A DNA stretch of 64,000 nucleotides from Nocardioides oceani (GTDB lineage Bacteria; Actinomycetota; Actinomycetes; Propionibacteriales; Nocardioidaceae), in NCBI RefSeq assembly GCF_030412965.1, contig NZ_JAUHJQ010000001.1:894060-958059 (forward strand), written 5' to 3'. Position 1 is the first letter of the stretch, and the number at the start of each line of letters is the position of its first letter. The position numbers were made by a program, and so were the translations under genes. Under the pieces are notes generated by a model that was not told where the DNA came from, ran no database searches, and saw only the letters and a list, made by a program, of their open reading frames with translations. Of the stretch, positions 19,533 through 27,089 are shown piece by piece.

Positions 19533-20458
19533 CGCTGCGGGGGGACGAACGCCGCGAGCGGCTCGGACCCGGACCAGTCGTGACCCCAGTAGGAGTCCGC
19601 CGTGATCTCCTCGGCGGTGTAGTACGTCTCGTCGACGAGCGTGCCCTCGCAGCCGTACTCCAGGTCCCAGCCGCCGGGCGCGCGGACGTAGAACGACACC
19701 ATCTTGTCGTTGGTGTGGCGGCCGAGCGTGGAGGAGACCGAGAAGCCCCGCTTGCCGATCTCGTCGAGCGCGCGGCCCACGGCGTCGAGGGTGTCGACCT
19801 CCATCATCAGGTGCACCAGGCCGGGCTCCTCGCCGTGCGGGGCGGGGGCGAGCGCGAGGCTGTGGTGGCGCTGGTTGACGCCGAGGAAGCGCACGCGGCG
19901 GACCGGCTGGCCCGGGACCGGCTTCTTCGGGCCGACCCGCACCGCGCCGCGGGGCAGGAAGCCGAGGACCTCGGTGTAGAAGGCGTAGCTGGCGTCGAAG
20001 GCGGTCGTCGGCAGCACCACGTGGCCCATGCCCTGGTCGCCGGTGACGAACTCCTGCATCCACTTGGTCCGCACCGGGTCGTGGTCGAGCACGGGCCCGA
20101 AGAAGATCTCGATCGGGGTGCCGGCGGGGTCGTCGAAGCGGATGGCCGCCTCGACGCCGCGGTCGTCGCACTCCTCCTGGGTGAGCTCCTCGACGCCGAG
20201 GCCCGCGGCCTCGACGGCGCGGCCGACGCGGGCGAGGGCGAACTGGTCGCGCACCTCCCAGCCGACACTCAGCACGTGGTCGGCGTCGCCGGGCAGCACG
20301 ACGAGCCGCGCCTGCCGCTCGTCCTGGCGCAGGTAGAGCCCGCCCTCGACCGGGCCGGGGGCCTCGGCCATCCCGAGGCACTCGACGGTGAGCTCGCGCC
20401 AGCGGGGGACGTCCTGGGTCTGGACCCGGAGGTAGCCGAGTCCGCGGATGTCAGTCAT
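19529..20458 (-). CDS. hsaC: 3,4-DHSA 4,5-extradiol dioxygenase
   Basis: Type-I extradiol dioxygenase of 309 aa with two VOC domains. The Fe(II) ligands of the C-terminal domain are visible as H146 ('GMGHVVLP'), H216 ('GLVHLMMEVD') and E267 ('WDLEYGCEG'), which match the positions known in HsaC. It cleaves the catechol ring A of 3,4-dihydroxy-9,10-secoandrostatrienedione (3,4-DHSA) by meta-cleavage. It sits 11 bp downstream of hsaA, the enzyme that makes its substrate, and overlaps the next flavoprotein gene. The assignment rests on residues plus operon context. Confidence 0.92.
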   Translation of the reverse strand: MTDIRGLGYLRVQTQDVPRWRELTVECLGMAEAPGPVEGGLYLRQDERQARLVVLPGDADHVLSVGWEVRDQFALARVGRAVEAAGLGVEELTQEECDDRGVEAAIRFDDPAGTPIEIFFGPVLDHDPVRTKWMQEFVTGDQGMGHVVLPTTAFDASYAFYTEVLGFLPRGAVRVGPKKPVPGQPVRRVRFLGVNQRHHSLALAPAPHGEEPGLVHLMMEVDTLDAVGRALDEIGKRGFSVSSTLGRHTNDKMVSFYVRAPGGWDLEYGCEGTLVDETYYTAEEITADSYWGHDWSGSEPLAAFVPPQR

Positions 20459-20469
20459 GGGGGTTCTCC

Positions 20470-21654
20470 TCAGATCATCGAGAGCATCGGACCGGGCGGC
20501 GGGGTGATGCCGATGTCGGTCAGCGCCGAGGCGTGGAAGACCGACCCGGGCACGTGGATCGCGTGGGCGAGGCCCATGTGGCCGTCGCGCCAGAACCGCT
20601 GGATGGGGTTGTCCATGCGCAGGCCGTTGCCGCCGGAGCGGGCGACGACCTCGTCCATGGCGCGCACCGCGCGCCAGGCCGCCGCGACCTGGGTGCGCCG
20701 GGAGGCGGCGCGCTCGGCGAAGGTGACCTCGCGACCCGCCTCGGCCCAGTCGTAGAAGCGGCTGACGTTGTCGAGCATGGCGGTGCGCGAGGCCCGGATC
20801 TCCTCGGCCGCGGCACCGATGGTCGAGAGCACGTAGGGGTCGTCGGTGACCTTGGTGCCGGTCACCTGCACCCGCGTGCGCTGGTAGGCCAGGTGCGCGG
20901 CGAGCGCGCCCTCGGCGATGCCGATCACCGCGCTGGTGATGCCCAGCGGGAAGGCCGTGGTGAAGGGGATGTGGTACAGCGGGTTGGTCAGCCCGGCCTC
21001 GCGCGGCTGCGAGCCGTCGAGGAACCGGGAGAACGCGACGACCCGGTTCTCGGGGATGAAGGCGTCCTTGACGACGACGTCCTTGGAGCCGGTGCCCCGC
21101 AGCCCGACGACGTCCCAGCTGTCCTCGACGATCTCGTAGTCCGAGCGCGGCAGGATCACGTGGTAGTTCTGCGGCGGGTTGGCCCGGTTGCCCTCGGCGT
21201 CGCCCATGAAGGCGCCCAGGAAGATCCAGCTGCAGTGGTCGGTGCCCGAGGAGAACTGCCACCGGCCGTTGAAGACGTAGCCGCCGTCGACCGGGCGCAG
21301 GATGCCCATGGGGGCGTACGGCGAGGCGATCCAGGTGTCCTGGTCCTCGCCCCAGATCGCCTCCTGGACGTCCGGGTCGCACATCGCCATCTCCCACGGG
21401 TGCACGCCGACGATGCCCGCGACCCATCCGGCGGAGCCGTCGAGCGACGCGACGCGCATCACCGTCTCGGCGAAGTCGCGCGGGTGGGCCTCGGCGCCGC
21501 CGTACCTGGCGGGCTGGAGCATGCGGATGACGCCGGTCTCGCGCAGCAGCTTCGCGGCGGCGTCGTCGAGCCGGCCGAGGCGTTCGTTGGACTCGGCGAG
21601 CGCAGCGATCTCCTCGGCACGCTCCTCCACGGCAGCGAGGGCGGGGTTGGTCAT
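20470..21654 (-). CDS. hsaA: 3-HSA hydroxylase, oxygenase component
   Basis: Flavin-dependent monooxygenase of the acyl-CoA dehydrogenase fold, 394 aa, hydroxylating 3-HSA at C4 with reduced flavin supplied by HsaB. Diagnostic stretches are 'RMLQPARYGGAEAHP' near 45, 'GRWQFSSGTDHCSW' near 130, 'DVVGLRGTGSKDVVV' near 185 and a C-terminal 'NPIQRFWRDGHMGLAHAIH'. These belong to the HsaA/HpaB-like branch and not to true acyl-CoA dehydrogenases. It has its own promoter region with a perfect copy of the cluster operator (21718-21732). It is the first gene of hsaA-hsaC-flavoprotein-SDR. Confidence 0.92.
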   Translation of the reverse strand: MTNPALAAVEERAEEIAALAESNERLGRLDDAAAKLLRETGVIRMLQPARYGGAEAHPRDFAETVMRVASLDGSAGWVAGIVGVHPWEMAMCDPDVQEAIWGEDQDTWIASPYAPMGILRPVDGGYVFNGRWQFSSGTDHCSWIFLGAFMGDAEGNRANPPQNYHVILPRSDYEIVEDSWDVVGLRGTGSKDVVVKDAFIPENRVVAFSRFLDGSQPREAGLTNPLYHIPFTTAFPLGITSAVIGIAEGALAAHLAYQRTRVQVTGTKVTDDPYVLSTIGAAAEEIRASRTAMLDNVSRFYDWAEAGREVTFAERAASRRTQVAAAWRAVRAMDEVVARSGGNGLRMDNPIQRFWRDGHMGLAHAIHVPGSVFHASALTDIGITPPPGPMLSMI

Positions 21655-21717
21655 GGAACCTCCTGGGACGACGAGACCCTCACCGTGGCACCGCTCGCGA
21701 GCCGCGTGCGCCGCGCC

Positions 21718-21732
21718 TCCCGGTCACCGGGA
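21718..21732. promoter_or_regulatory. Cluster operator, perfect copy TCCCGGTCACCGGGA
   Basis: Best copy of the motif, in the 88-bp gap between kshB and hsaA. Its centre is 40.5 bp upstream of a minus-strand CACGGT (21682-21687). Confidence 0.65.
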
Positions 21733-21742
21733 GGGAGCGCGG

Positions 21743-22780
21743 TCAGGCGTCGTAGGACACCTTGACGACCGGCGAGGTGGCGCGCGCCTGGCAGGACAGG
21801 ACGATCCCGTCGTCGAGGTCGGCCTGGTCGAGGACCTCGTTGTACTCCAGCTCCACGGTGCCCTCCTGGAGCACGCAGGCGCAGGCGCTGCAGGCCCCCT
21901 CGCGGCAGGAGTACGGCGCCGGGACGCCGGCCGCGAGCAGCACGTCGAGCAGCTTCGCGCCGGCCGGCCAGGCGTGGGTGGTCACCTCGCCGTCGAGCTC
22001 GACGACCAGCTCGCTGGTCTCGCCCTCGACCCCGTCGGCACCGGTCGCCAGGACCGGCACCTCGGCGAACGGGTCGCCCTCCAGGGAGGTGAAGACCTCC
22101 TGGTGGACCCGCTCGCGGGGCACCCCGAGGTCGGTCAGCGCGCGCGCCGCGACCTCCATGAACGCGCCCGGGCCGCACACGAAGGCGTCGCGGTCGGCGG
22201 CGTGCGCCGCGAGCACCGACCGCAGGCCGGCCTCGGTCGGCAGGCCCTGCACCGACTCCAGCCAGTGCAGCACCGTGAGCCGGTCGGGGTGGGCGGCGGC
22301 CAGGGTCACCAGCTCGTCGCGGAAGATCACCGACGACTCGTCACGGTTGGCGTAGACCAGCGTCGCCCGGCCGGTGCCGGCGTGCAGCGCGGTCGTGAGG
22401 ATCGACATCACCGGGGTGATGCCGCTGCCGCCCGCGAGGAGCAGCAGGTCGACGTCGAGGCTGCGCGGCACGAACGTGCCGGCCGGCGGGAGCACCTCCA
22501 GCTCGTGGCCGGCGACGACGTGGTCGCACAGCCAGTTCGAGGCGTAGCCGTCCCGGGTCCGCTTGACGGTGACCTTGAGCCGCTCGTCGCGGACCGGGGA
22601 GGAGCACAGCGAGTAGCAGCGGGCCGCGCCGCCGGGACGGTCCGAGGGGACCCGGACGGTCAGGAACTGGCCGGGCCGGTAGTCCCAGCGGCCGCCCGCG
22701 GGCGGGTCGACCGGCTCGAGCACCAGCGTGTGCGCGTCGGCGGTCTCCCGGACGACCTCGACGACACGGACGGTCGCCAC
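21743..22780 (-). CDS. kshB: 3-ketosteroid 9-alpha-hydroxylase reductase
   Basis: Reductase of the two-component 3-ketosteroid 9-alpha-hydroxylase, 345 aa. It combines an FNR-type FAD domain ('RCYSLCSSP' near 55), an NAD domain ('LLLLAGGSGITPVMSIL' near 115) and a C-terminal plant-type [2Fe-2S] domain ('YSCREGACSACACVLQEG' with a distal 'LSCQARA'). It passes electrons from NADH to the Rieske centre of KshA. It starts 3 bp after kstD in the hsaD-kstD-kshB operon. KshA is encoded 6 kb away on the other strand. Confidence 0.92.
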   Translation of the reverse strand: MATVRVVEVVRETADAHTLVLEPVDPPAGGRWDYRPGQFLTVRVPSDRPGGAARCYSLCSSPVRDERLKVTVKRTRDGYASNWLCDHVVAGHELEVLPPAGTFVPRSLDVDLLLLAGGSGITPVMSILTTALHAGTGRATLVYANRDESSVIFRDELVTLAAAHPDRLTVLHWLESVQGLPTEAGLRSVLAAHAADRDAFVCGPGAFMEVAARALTDLGVPRERVHQEVFTSLEGDPFAEVPVLATGADGVEGETSELVVELDGEVTTHAWPAGAKLLDVLLAAGVPAPYSCREGACSACACVLQEGTVELEYNEVLDQADLDDGIVLSCQARATSPVVKVSYDA

Positions 22781-22783
22781 GCC

Positions 22784-24520
22784 TCAGCCGACCCGCTCGG
22801 CCGCCGCGTGCCGCGCGGCGACGTACCCGAACACGATCGAGGGGCCGATGGTCGCGCCCGGTCCGGCGTACTCGTTGGCCATCACCGACGCGCTCGCGTT
22901 GCCGGTCGCGTAGAGGCCGTCGATGACCGAGCCGTCCTCCCGCAGCACGCGGCCGTGCTCGTCGCAGACCAGCCCGCCCTTGGTGCCGAGGTCGCCGATC
23001 TCGATGCGGATCGCGTAGTACGGCGCCTTGTCGATGACGTCGAGGTTGGGGTTGGTCAGGTTCGGGTCGCCGTAGTAGTGGTCGTACGCCGAGGAGCCGC
23101 GGCCGAAGTCCTCGTCCACGCCGCGGCGGGCGAAGCCGTTGAACCGCTCGACCGTCGCGACCAGGTTGTCCTCGTCCACGCCGATCGAGCGGGCCAGCGT
23201 CCGCAGGTCGTCGGCGCGGTGGACGAGCCCGGACTCGTAGAACGACTTCGGGAACGGCGCGCCGGGAAGGACCTGCGCGAAGGGGTAGCGCGAGCGGGCG
23301 CGGGAGTCCATCACGCACCAGGTCTTCAGGTGCTTGCCCTCGAGCTGGTCGTGCACGTAGTTGACGTAGGGCGAGGCCTCGTTGGTGAACCGGCGGCCGT
23401 CGGTGGCCACGATGACCTGGCCGGGGATCGCCCGCTCGGAGACGAGCGGGATCGTCGCGCCACTGGGGTGCTCGACGCTCGGCATCCACCACGCGTCGTC
23501 CATGAAGTCGACCGCGGCGCCGAGCCGCATGCCCTCCACGATGCCGTCGCCGGTGTTCTCCCGCGCGCCCAGGCTGTGGTCGGCCTGCCCGCCCTCGGGC
23601 AGGTACGCCGACCGGAGCTCGGGGTCGTGGTCGAACCCGCCGCAGGCCAGCAGCACGCCGTGGCGGCCGCGGATGCGCTCGGTGCGGCCCTCGCGGGTGA
23701 CCTCGATGCCGACGACCCGGCCGTCCTCGACGACCAGCGCGGTCATCGGCGTGCGCAGCCACAGCGGGATGCCGGCGTCCTTGAGCGCCATCCGCAACCG
23801 CGCGACCAGCGCGCGGCCACCGGTGGCCATGTGCCGGCGGCGCACCACGTTGGAGGAGACCCGCCAGGCGGCGACCACGGACTTCCAGCGGCCGCGCCAG
23901 GTGCGCTTGACCATCGCGAGGTCGCGGTAGTCGGCGGCGGTGATCCACAGGCCCAGCGGGCCCTTCATGCTGTTGGGCCGCTGGTGGCGCTCGTCCTCGC
24001 CGAGCTTGCGGGTGTCGAACGGCTTGGGCTCGACCGAGCGGCCCAGCGGCCGCCCGCCGTCGTACTCCGGGTGGTAGTCGGAGTAGCCCTTGGTCCAGGC
24101 GAGCTTCCACCACCTGCTCTTGTCGAGCAGCTCCATCGCGGCCGGGCCGTGGTCGACGTAGGCGTCGAGCCGTTCCGGCGCGACCTTGCCCTCGGTCAGC
24201 ACGTCGAGGTAGCGCCGGACCGAGGCACGGCTGTCGTCGTGCCCGGCCTTGCGCAGCGTCGGGTTGTTGGGGATCCAGATGCCGCCACCGGAGATGCCGG
24301 TGCTGCCGCCGTACTTCTTCGCCTTCTCCACCACCAGGGTGGACATCCCCGCGTCGTGGGCGGCCAGCGCGGCGGTCATGCCGCCGCCGCCGGAGCCGAC
24401 CACCAGGAAGTCGACCTCGTGGTCCCAGCCGGCGCCGGTGCCGGCGTCGGTGCTGGCGTCGGTGCTGGCGTCGGTGCTGGCGTCGGTGCTGGTCTCGGGG
24501 CTCGTGCTCGCGTCGGCCAC
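22784..24520 (-). CDS. kstD: 3-ketosteroid delta-1-dehydrogenase
   Basis: FAD enzyme of 578 aa that introduces the C1-C2 double bond in ring A, which together with KshA/B opens ring B. Motifs are 'VDFLVVGSGGGGMTAALAAHDAG', 'EKAKKYGGSTGISGGGIWIPNN' and the C-terminal 'NASASVMANEYAGPGATIGPSIVFGYVAARHA'. The GTG at 24520 comes 2 bp after hsaD. An unusual N-terminal extension (~residues 4-27) of repeated Ser-Thr-Asp-Ala precedes the FAD domain and is encoded by a 12-bp tandem repeat. A start inside or after the repeat cannot be excluded. Confidence 0.9.
   Translation of the reverse strand: MADASTSPETSTDASTDASTDASTDAGTGAGWDHEVDFLVVGSGGGGMTAALAAHDAGMSTLVVEKAKKYGGSTGISGGGIWIPNNPTLRKAGHDDSRASVRRYLDVLTEGKVAPERLDAYVDHGPAAMELLDKSRWWKLAWTKGYSDYHPEYDGGRPLGRSVEPKPFDTRKLGEDERHQRPNSMKGPLGLWITAADYRDLAMVKRTWRGRWKSVVAAWRVSSNVVRRRHMATGGRALVARLRMALKDAGIPLWLRTPMTALVVEDGRVVGIEVTREGRTERIRGRHGVLLACGGFDHDPELRSAYLPEGGQADHSLGARENTGDGIVEGMRLGAAVDFMDDAWWMPSVEHPSGATIPLVSERAIPGQVIVATDGRRFTNEASPYVNYVHDQLEGKHLKTWCVMDSRARSRYPFAQVLPGAPFPKSFYESGLVHRADDLRTLARSIGVDEDNLVATVERFNGFARRGVDEDFGRGSSAYDHYYGDPNLTNPNLDVIDKAPYYAIRIEIGDLGTKGGLVCDEHGRVLREDGSVIDGLYATGNASASVMANEYAGPGATIGPSIVFGYVAARHAAAERVG
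24445..24492. repeat. 12-bp tandem repeat, four units, in kstD 5' end
   Basis: Four perfect copies of CGTCGGTGCTGG (plus strand) encode the Ser-Thr-Asp-Ala repeats at the N-terminus of KstD. Unit number could vary between strains by slippage without breaking frame. Confidence 0.9.
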
Positions 24521-24522
24521 GG

Positions 24523-25416
24523 TCAGTCCTCTCGCGTCAGGAAGGCGAGCACGACGGCCTCCCAGGCCGCCTTCTGCTCGATCATGGCCCAGTGGCCGCA
24601 GTTCGGAAGGACGTGGAGCTCGGCGTCGGGGATGGTGCGCATCGGCACCAGCGCCATGTCGAGCGGGCTCACCCGGTCGTCGCGGCCCCACGTGAGGAGG
24701 GTCCGCGCGCGGACCCGGTGCAGCATCGCCCAGTACGGCGGCTCGGGGGACGCCTCCGCCGCGCGGCCCATCGCCTCGAGCGCGGCGCGGCTGTACATCC
24801 GGCGCGCGGCGGCGAGCGTGCTCGGCTCGGTGGCCTGCGCCCAGCGCTCCTCGATGAGCTCCTCGGTCACCAGCGAGCGGTCGTGGACCATCGAGGTCAG
24901 CCACTGCACGAGCCGCTCGCGGCTCGGCGCCTCGGTGAACTCCATGAGGAGGTTGAGCCCCTCCCCCGGCGACGGGCTGAAGATCGCCTTGCCCATCCCG
25001 CCGACCGTCACCATCCGGCGCACCCGGTCCGGCTGCGCGATCGCGAACCGGGTCGCGACCACACCGCCCATCGAGTTGCCGACGACGTCGACCCGGTCCA
25101 GGCCGAGGCCGTCGAGGAAGCGCGGGACGGCGGGCATCGCCGCCACCATCGGGTGCTGGTCGGTGGGGTCGCTCACCCCGAAGCCCGGGAACTCCAGCAC
25201 CAGGCACCGGAAGTGGCGCGAGAACAGCGCGAGGTTGGCGCCGAAGTTGCGCCAGCCCGTCACGCCCGGCCCCGAGCCGTGCAGCATCAGCAGCGGGGGC
25301 GCCGCGGGGTCCCCGGCCTCGTGGTAGCGGAGCACGCCGGCCTCGGTCGGCAGCTCGCGCAGGGTGGCGTCGTGGGTCGGCTCCGGCCCGTCCGGGGCGG
25401 TCGTGGTCGCACTCAC
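24523..25416 (-). CDS. hsaD: 4,9-DSHA hydrolase (meta-cleavage product hydrolase)
   Basis: Alpha/beta-hydrolase C-C bond hydrolase, 297 aa, that cuts the ring-A meta-cleavage product into DOHNAA and 2-hydroxyhexadienoate. The nucleophile is S115 in 'GNSMGG', with an oxyanion loop 'LLMLHGSGPGVTGWRNF', an acid Asp in 'TWGRDDRVSP' (~247) and the catalytic His in 'NCGHWAMIEQ' (~275). The GTG at 25416 is six bases after a TACCGT hexamer, so the transcript is probably leaderless. First gene of hsaD-kstD-kshB and divergent from hsaB. Confidence 0.92.
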   Translation of the reverse strand: MSATTTAPDGPEPTHDATLRELPTEAGVLRYHEAGDPAAPPLLMLHGSGPGVTGWRNFGANLALFSRHFRCLVLEFPGFGVSDPTDQHPMVAAMPAVPRFLDGLGLDRVDVVGNSMGGVVATRFAIAQPDRVRRMVTVGGMGKAIFSPSPGEGLNLLMEFTEAPSRERLVQWLTSMVHDRSLVTEELIEERWAQATEPSTLAAARRMYSRAALEAMGRAAEASPEPPYWAMLHRVRARTLLTWGRDDRVSPLDMALVPMRTIPDAELHVLPNCGHWAMIEQKAAWEAVVLAFLTRED

Positions 25417-25458
25417 GTCGTCACGGTAGGAACCCCCGCGGCCTCGCCCCGGCACCGA

Positions 25459-25473
25459 TCCCGATGACCGGGA
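25459..25473. promoter_or_regulatory. Cluster operator copy TCCCGATGACCGGGA (hsaD side)
   Basis: Centre is 40.5 bp upstream of the hsaD TACCGT element (minus strand, 25423-25428). Confidence 0.6.
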
Positions 25474-25479
25474 ACGGCG

Positions 25480-25494
25480 CACCACTGACCGGGA
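25480..25494. promoter_or_regulatory. Cluster operator half-copy (hsaB side)
   Basis: CACTGACCGGGA, with a good right half only. Its centre is 41.5 bp upstream of the hsaB TACCGT element (25526-25531). This divergent region therefore has one site per promoter. Confidence 0.5.
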
Positions 25495-25537
25495 CCACGG
25501 CCGCGGACGCGCCCGGCCGCCGCCGTACCGTCCCGGC

Positions 25538-26101
25538 ATGAGCGAGACGGAGCAGGCCCTGGTCGCCGCCCCCATCCCCGGCCCCACGCCCGCGGAGATG
25601 CGGGCCGCGATGGGGTCCTTCGCGACCGGCGTGACGGTCGTGACGGGGTACGACGGCGAGCCGCTCGGCTTCGCCTGCCAGTCCTTCGCGTCGGTGTCGC
25701 TGGAGCCGCCGCTGGTGCTCTTCTGCGCCGACCACCGCGGCCGCGCCTGGCCCGGCATCCAGCGCGCGGGCCGGTTCACGGTGAACGTGCTGGCCGAGGA
25801 GCAGGACGACCTGTGCCAGCGGTTCGGGTCGAGCCGGGGCCGGAAGTACGAGGACCTGGACTGGGAGCTCTCCCGCTGGGGCACCCCGTCGCTGCCCGGC
25901 GCGCTGATGCGCGTGCACGCCGCGGTGGAGGACGTCCACGTCGCCGGTGACCACGACGTGGTCATCGGGCGGGTCCTCGAGCTCGAGACCGACCCGGCCG
26001 ACGAGCGGCCGATGCTGTTCTTCCGCGGCCGCTTCGGCCTCGAGGACGCCCACAGCACGATCGCCCCGGCCCGCTGGGGCTGGGGCGACCACTGGGGCTG
26101 A
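25538..26101 (+). CDS. hsaB: 3-HSA hydroxylase flavin reductase component
   Basis: NAD(P)H:flavin reductase of the HpaC/flavin_reduct family, 187 aa, providing reduced FMN to HsaA. Key stretches are 'MGSFATGVTVVTGYDGEPLGFACQSFASVSLEPPLV' near the N-terminus, 'RFTVNVLAEEQ' near 90 and 'HDVVIGRVLELE' near 145. The ATG follows a TACCGT -10-like element by six bases, so no leader and no ribosome site are expected. It is divergent from hsaD; the usual partner gene hsaA is on the opposite strand 4 kb away. Confidence 0.9.
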   Translation: MSETEQALVAAPIPGPTPAEMRAAMGSFATGVTVVTGYDGEPLGFACQSFASVSLEPPLVLFCADHRGRAWPGIQRAGRFTVNVLAEEQDDLCQRFGSSRGRKYEDLDWELSRWGTPSLPGALMRVHAAVEDVHVAGDHDVVIGRVLELETDPADERPMLFFRGRFGLEDAHSTIAPARWGWGDHWG

Positions 26102-26105
26102 CCGG

Positions 26106-26121
26106 GCGGGCCGCGGCCCGC
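26106..26121. terminator. Possible bidirectional terminator stem
   Basis: A 16-bp perfect G/C palindrome (GCGGGCCGCGGCCCGC) lies in the 33-bp gap between the convergent hsaB and IclR genes. There is no T-run, so termination is only plausible. Confidence 0.35.
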
Positions 26122-26134
26122 GCCGGCGGGCCGG

Positions 26135-26941
26135 TCAGACCGACTGGAGCGTCCGGCCCCGGCGGGTGCCGAGCTCGGGGTAGAGCTCGAGGGAGATGGC
26201 CCGGGCCGCCTCCATGACGAGCGGGGCGACCCGCTCCAGCGGCGTGGTGGAGTCCCCGACGAGCGAGATCGCGCCGATCGGGCCCTCAGGGGCGTGGATC
26301 GCCGCCGCCACGCAGGCGATGTCGGCGAAGCACTCGCTCCGCTCGAAGGCCAGGCCGCGGCGGCCGCGGACGCGGTTGAGCTCGTGGTGCAGCGCCTCGA
26401 GGTCCGCGACGGTGTTGCCGGTCATCGCCCGCAGGTCCTCCCCGACGCGCTCGTCGACCTCCTCGGCCGGCAGGCCCGCGAGCATCGCGCGACCCAGCGC
26501 GGTGCAGTGCGCCGGCGCGTAGCCGCCGACCCGCGAGGGCACCGACGTGGCGAACCGGGCGCCGATCTTGTCGAGGTAGTGGATCCGGCCCTCGTCGAGG
26601 ACGGCGAGGTGCACGGTCAGGCCGGTGCGCAGCATCAGCGTGTGCAGGTGCGAGGACGCGGCCGCCCGCAGCTCGGAGGTGTCGTCGGCGACCCCGCCGA
26701 GGTGCAGCGCCCGCGGGCCGAGGCTGTAGCCGAAGGTCGAGTGCTGCAGCCAGTCGAGCTTGAGCAGCTGGTCGAGGATCCGGTGCGCGGTCGACCGGGG
26801 CAGGTGGGTCGTCCGTGCGACGTCCTCGAGCGTGAGCCGGGTGGACCGGCCCTGGAACGCATCGAGGATGAGCGTCATCCGCTCGACCATCGACGGGGGC
26901 AGCTCCCGGCGCTCGGTGGTCTCGGCACGCGCGACGGTCAT
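26135..26941 (-). CDS. IclR-family transcriptional regulator
   Basis: Regulator of 268 aa. The N-terminal winged HTH has 'LTLEDVARTTHLPRSTAHRILDQLLKLDWLQ' (residues ~36-66), followed by the IclR effector domain with 'HLAVLDEGRIHYLDKIGARFATSVPSRVGGYAPAHCTALGRAMLAGL'. IclR proteins bind ~15-bp palindromes and many activate aromatic or ring-cleavage pathways from just upstream of the -35. That makes this protein a candidate for the cluster operator, competing with the KstR-like TetR. Its own promoter region instead has two AT-rich inverted sites. Confidence 0.85.
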   Translation of the reverse strand: MTVARAETTERRELPPSMVERMTLILDAFQGRSTRLTLEDVARTTHLPRSTAHRILDQLLKLDWLQHSTFGYSLGPRALHLGGVADDTSELRAAASSHLHTLMLRTGLTVHLAVLDEGRIHYLDKIGARFATSVPSRVGGYAPAHCTALGRAMLAGLPAEEVDERVGEDLRAMTGNTVADLEALHHELNRVRGRRGLAFERSECFADIACVAAAIHAPEGPIGAISLVGDSTTPLERVAPLVMEAARAISLELYPELGTRRGRTLQSV

Positions 26942-26956
26942 GAGACGTCCTCCAGC

Positions 26957-27044
26957 AAACTGAAATGAATTCTAGGTGCGATGACGGTCGTCACAGTAGC
27001 GCGCTCCGCGGCCGTCGCAAAGCCAAAACTGAAATTCATTCTTG
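26957..27044. promoter_or_regulatory. Pair of AT-rich candidate operators upstream of the iclR-type gene
   Basis: Site 1 is AAACTGAAATGAATTCTAG (26957-26975) and site 2 is AAAACTGAAATTCATTCTTG (27025-27044). Both share ACTGAAAT and an AATGAATT-like core read in opposite orientations. They stand out sharply in otherwise >70% GC sequence and lie about 68 bp apart between the IclR start and the end of the next gene. Confidence 0.5.
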
Positions 27045-27089
27045 TGGCGCGTCGGAGCCCGACCACCGGCCCCCGGGGAGAGCCGCTGC

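Noticed and set aside
20470-21654. An ordinary acyl-CoA dehydrogenase
   Set aside because: The sequence has the HsaA-type flavin monooxygenase signatures and sits next to hsaC, so oxidation of an acyl-CoA is not the likely reaction.
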